From assembly GCA_030425615.1 (NCBI GenBank), contig JAUIAI010000208.1:1-5812 (forward strand): a stretch of 5,812 bases of DNA, given 5' to 3'. Numbering within the stretch: the first letter of the stretch is position 1; each line of letters opens with the position of its first letter. The translations under genes and the position numbers were made by a program. Below are positions 5,761 through 5,812 of the stretch, piece after piece. Source of the DNA: Gammaproteobacteria bacterium (lineage in GTDB: Bacteria; Pseudomonadota; Gammaproteobacteria; Burkholderiales; Burkholderiaceae_E). A model generated the notes under the pieces. That model did not search any database and was not told where the DNA came from. It saw nothing but the letters and a program-made list of their open reading frames with translations.

Positions 5761-5765
5761 AGGAG
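5761..5765 (+). promoter_or_regulatory. Ribosome binding site of the divergent gene
   Basis: AGGAG is followed seven bases later by ATG at 5773. The strength and spacing support 5773 as a genuine start even though only 13 codons are visible. Confidence 0.7.
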
Positions 5766-5772
5766 ACGACGA

Positions 5773-5812
5773 ATGCCTGATTTACCGGGTGCTTCCGGGT
5801 CCGACCTCTCCG
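5773..5812 (+). CDS. Start of an unidentified divergent gene (cut by window edge)
   Basis: The frame opens with MPDLPGASGSDLS and runs off the right edge after 13 codons. A good promoter, a short leader and a strong ribosome binding site precede it, so it is very likely a real gene. Nothing in the visible residues identifies a family, and there is no evident signal peptide so far. Because it is transcribed away from the IclR-led operon and shares its control region, it may belong to the same regulon, for example as a transporter component or another pathway enzyme. That is a guess from context only. Confidence 0.6.
   Translation, partial: MPDLPGASGSDLS

Noticed and set aside
1..5812. CRISPR arrays, tRNA or rRNA genes, transposase genes or IS ends
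   Set aside because: None seen: no regularly spaced repeats, no tRNA-like cloverleaf, no transposase motifs, and no terminal inverted repeats around the operon within this window.

Overview
The window looks like a piece of a GC-rich alphaproteobacterial chromosome. The best taxonomic clue is the left-edge fragment, which matches FlgC of the Rhodobacterales/alphaproteobacterial type: its conserved block runs straight from NADTPGY into HRKTIAFE, without the insert seen in enteric FlgC. This assignment comes from motif memory, not from a search.

Layout. Positions 1-161 (+) hold the end of a flgC reading frame that stops about halfway through the family's normal length. A GC-rich hairpin and 28 bases separate it from a tight five-gene minus-strand operon. 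In transcription order the operon encodes an IclR-family regulator (5558-4803), a cytoplasmic-type formylglycine sulfatase (4806-3358), a type II 3-dehydroquinate dehydratase (3317-2841), a FAD_binding_2 / 3-ketosteroid-dehydrogenase-like flavoprotein (2750-1005) and a 3-dehydroshikimate dehydratase of the AsbF/QuiC type (1008-190). The first and last gene pairs overlap by four bases (GTGA and ATGA), as in translational coupling. The 214-base gap 5559-5772 separates the operon from a divergent plus-strand gene, of which only the first 13 codons are visible. This gap holds a good sigma70-like promoter for the plus-strand gene, a palindrome lying over its -10 box, and a perfect 9-bp inverted repeat nearer to the IclR gene.

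How the genes fit together. Dehydroquinate dehydratase and dehydroshikimate dehydratase make up the core of quinate/shikimate catabolism: 3-dehydroquinate to 3-dehydroshikimate to protocatechuate. The cluster lacks a recognisable NAD- or PQQ-dependent quinate/shikimate dehydrogenase. It carries instead a flavin dehydrogenase and a sulfatase. My inference is that it takes up an alicyclic or aromatic-precursor compound, possibly a sulfate ester, releases sulfate inside the cell, oxidises the ring with the flavoprotein and delivers protocatechuate (or another aromatic acid), under control of the IclR protein. The order of steps and the true substrate cannot be read from the sequence. The combination of sulfatase, KstD-like flavoprotein, catabolic DHQase and DHS dehydratase is the most interesting aspect of the window.
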